Positions 62,389 to 64,000 of a DNA stretch of 64,000 nt are shown in pieces. The stretch's first letter is position 1, and each line of letters begins with the position of its first letter. The notes under the pieces were generated by a model. That model saw only the letters and a list, made by a program, of their open reading frames with translations, had not been told where the DNA came from and did not search any database. Origin of the DNA: Methanosarcina barkeri 3 (lineage in GTDB: Archaea > Halobacteriota > Methanosarcinia > Methanosarcinales > Methanosarcinaceae); NCBI RefSeq assembly GCF_000970305.1, contig NZ_CP009517.1:2170001-2234000 (forward strand), read 5' to 3'. The translations under genes and the position numbers were made by a program.

Positions 62389-64000
62389 TTAAGAAATATA
62401 ATAAGCACTCAAGTCTTTGTTGTCATATATTTTATCATATTGACCCAATCTGGAGTGAAAAACCGGTCCAAGTACGGTATGCGAGGGTATTGGTTCATGT
62501 CCTACTAATTTTATAGCATATTCTATAGGCCTTTTTTCCAAAAAAGATCTCCATAAAAAAATACTACCATGATTGAAATGCATACCGTTACTAAACATAC
62601 CTGGATATTGCTTCGAATATGAATTAACTGCAAGACTTCCAAAACCGGGATCAGCAATAAAGTTTGTCCCAAGTTTAGACAATGTTTCTGCACCCTTTAC
62701 CTCTTCTAAATTAAATGTTGTAGATACGGTATCGTTTTTGAGCCACAAAGGACTATCTAAATTTGAAACTGTACTTGCAGACATAAAAAAAGAGAAACCA
62801 ATAAAAACAAAAAAAATGAAAATAAGTCTAGATATCCTACTTTTAAAATAGACAGTAAGTTCAATTATAGAGAAACTGGCCAGTATACTTAGAAAAAAAT
62901 ACTCAAAAGAAAACCATCTGGTTGGCAGAATATCCCTCAGTCCGAAGAAAGGAAAGCAAAAGGTTATGCCAAAGAGAACTGCTAGCGAAAAAATAAACAT
63001 AAAATTAGTCTTACTTCTATATTTAGATGATAAACAAAAAAGAGATCCAATAATTCCAAAAAACAAAAATAGAAATAAACCAAAGGTATTCGCAAATCTT
63101 TCAAGAAATGGGGGCAACATAGCAGATATTGTTGAAATTGCTTCCGGTCTGTATAAGTCTACAGGCCCTGTGACATAATTATAAAATGTAGAAACTACTA
63201 CATCAAATAAAGACTTTCCTTCCTTAGAATAAACAACGATGAACCACCATTGAAGCAATGCTATTACAGAAACAAGAGAAATATTTTTAAACATTGATAT
63301 TTTACTTTTTTCATATATTAAACTGTAAAAAATAGATCCGAAGAAAAAGCCCAATATAGTAATTACAAATATAAAAGATGAGACCGCATGGGTGATTGTC
63401 AAAATAAAAATCAAACATATAGAGAGCGATACGAACTTCGGATCGGGTTTTGGGAAATATGCTTTAACAAGAATATATATGAGTAAATAATATAAAATAA
63501 TTCCATAAGAAGTTGTTTGAGGAGCGGAGCCCCAGTATATATTGAAATCATTAATACTAACCAGCAACATGGTAAATAGCCCTATTCTTTCTCCGAAAAA
63601 ATGTTTTGATGTTAAATATACAAAACTGGATGCAAGAACGAAGGGGATAATTATCGCAAAATTACTGGCATCCTTTAATGAGACATTAGAAATAAGGTTC
63701 ATAATTGCAGTTTGGATATGCATTACAGGAAAATACATTTCTTTATCAAATAACACCCCAATATTTCCTGTTTGAGAAAGCAGATAGTTCATTTTAGCCT
63801 GTTTCCAAGAATCGACACCAGGGACAAATCCGGCTAAATTAAAAATTGAATAATCGATATTAAAAGAAAGCAAAATTATCTTTGAATACTGAGTTAGGTA
63901 ATCAAGTTTATGAGTACTGAAAAATATAGACACTGCAACAGAACCTACACATAAGGAATATATAAAAAAATAACTGAAAGGCCGATATTCTGAGTAATGT
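62389..64000 (-). CDS. Multi-pass membrane protein, GT-C-like, 5' end cut by window
   Basis: The reading frame is open to the window end, so the N-terminus lies outside; a GTG at 63933 is an internal candidate start only. At least 537 residues are visible, with about 10-12 helices, an early loop FVPGVDSWKQAKM with an Asp followed by KEMYFPVMHIQTA, and a soluble C-terminal part. The same architecture and matching motifs occur in the protein at 18066-19895, so the two are paralogues. The family is not recognised; lipid-linked-sugar transferase or polymerase is plausible. Confidence 0.75.
   Translation of the reverse strand, partial: HYSEYRPFSYFFIYSLCVGSVAVSIFFSTHKLDYLTQYSKIILLSFNIDYSIFNLAGFVPGVDSWKQAKMNYLLSQTGNIGVLFDKEMYFPVMHIQTAIMNLISNVSLKDASNFAIIIPFVLASSFVYLTSKHFFGERIGLFTMLLVSINDFNIYWGSAPQTTSYGIILYYLLIYILVKAYFPKPDPKFVSLSICLIFILTITHAVSSFIFVITILGFFFGSIFYSLIYEKSKISMFKNISLVSVIALLQWWFIVVYSKEGKSLFDVVVSTFYNYVTGPVDLYRPEAISTISAMLPPFLERFANTFGLFLFLFFGIIGSLFCLSSKYRSKTNFMFIFSLAVLFGITFCFPFFGLRDILPTRWFSFEYFFLSILASFSIIELTVYFKSRISRLIFIFFVFIGFSFFMSASTVSNLDSPLWLKNDTVSTTFNLEEVKGAETLSKLGTNFIADPGFGSLAVNSYSKQYPGMFSNGMHFNHGSIFLWRSFLEKRPIEYAIKLVGHEPIPSHTVLGPVFHSRLGQYDKIYDNKDLSAYYIS

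Overview
The window looks like a chromosomal segment of a methanogenic archaeon of the genus Methanosarcina. The evidence is AT-rich DNA with long gene-poor spacers, TATA-type promoter motifs, PKD-domain surface proteins ending in PGF-type sorting tails, a DUF4139 protein, a WrbA-type flavoprotein, and many dolichyl-phosphate-type GT2 glycosyltransferases. The genus is inferred from protein character, not from a database match.

Positions 1-40100 form a large surface-glycan locus. The left part (1-12100) holds a 5'-truncated GT4, a UDP-GlcNAc 2-epimerase, a Wzx-type flippase and a cassette of aminotransferase, SDR and acyltransferase beside a broken GDP-fucose synthase. This cassette lies between two direct copies of a 1.7 kb block. 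Each copy carries a tiny membrane protein gene, about 900 bp of non-coding DNA and a GT2; GT2 is truncated in copy 1 and the small gene is frameshifted in copy 2. From 12392 to 21170 a plus-strand series encodes four glycosyltransferases, an acetyltransferase, a DUF362 protein and a large membrane protein. It converges on a minus-strand series (28499 to 21464): nucleotide-sugar dehydrogenase, SDR epimerase, MurA, MurB, a CysE-like acyltransferase and a second flippase. MurA and MurB carry the visible catalytic residues of the bacterial enzymes that make UDP-N-acetylmuramate. No MurC-F is present, so a lactyl-ether (muramic-acid-type) sugar in an archaeal surface glycan is the most interesting hypothesis here. 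An acyltransferase-3, a GtrB/GT-C pair and a GT4/GT2 pair complete the locus.

Positions 35600-46580 hold three tiny zinc-ribbon proteins, a secreted coiled-coil protein with Met/Cys-rich segments, WrbA, a PKD surface protein and a GH15 glucoamylase that appears to start at AUU.

Positions 46596-54600 are accessory. Two direct copies of a PIG-L deacetylase segment bracket a 4.8 kb island containing a GH16-like secreted protein, an IS66 remnant, a MITE, a minimal tyrosine recombinase and repeated ACTGTATT palindromes. The intact PIG-L gene leads a tight PIG-L / ATP-grasp / processive GT2 operon that could make and modify an amino-sugar polymer. A second MITE follows.

Positions 55028-64000 return to ordinary genes: GNAT, M20 amidohydrolase, a nucleotidyltransferase, a PKD/PGF protein, a DUF4139 protein, and a partial multi-pass membrane protein related to the one at 18066. 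No rRNA, tRNA or CRISPR array was recognised by eye.
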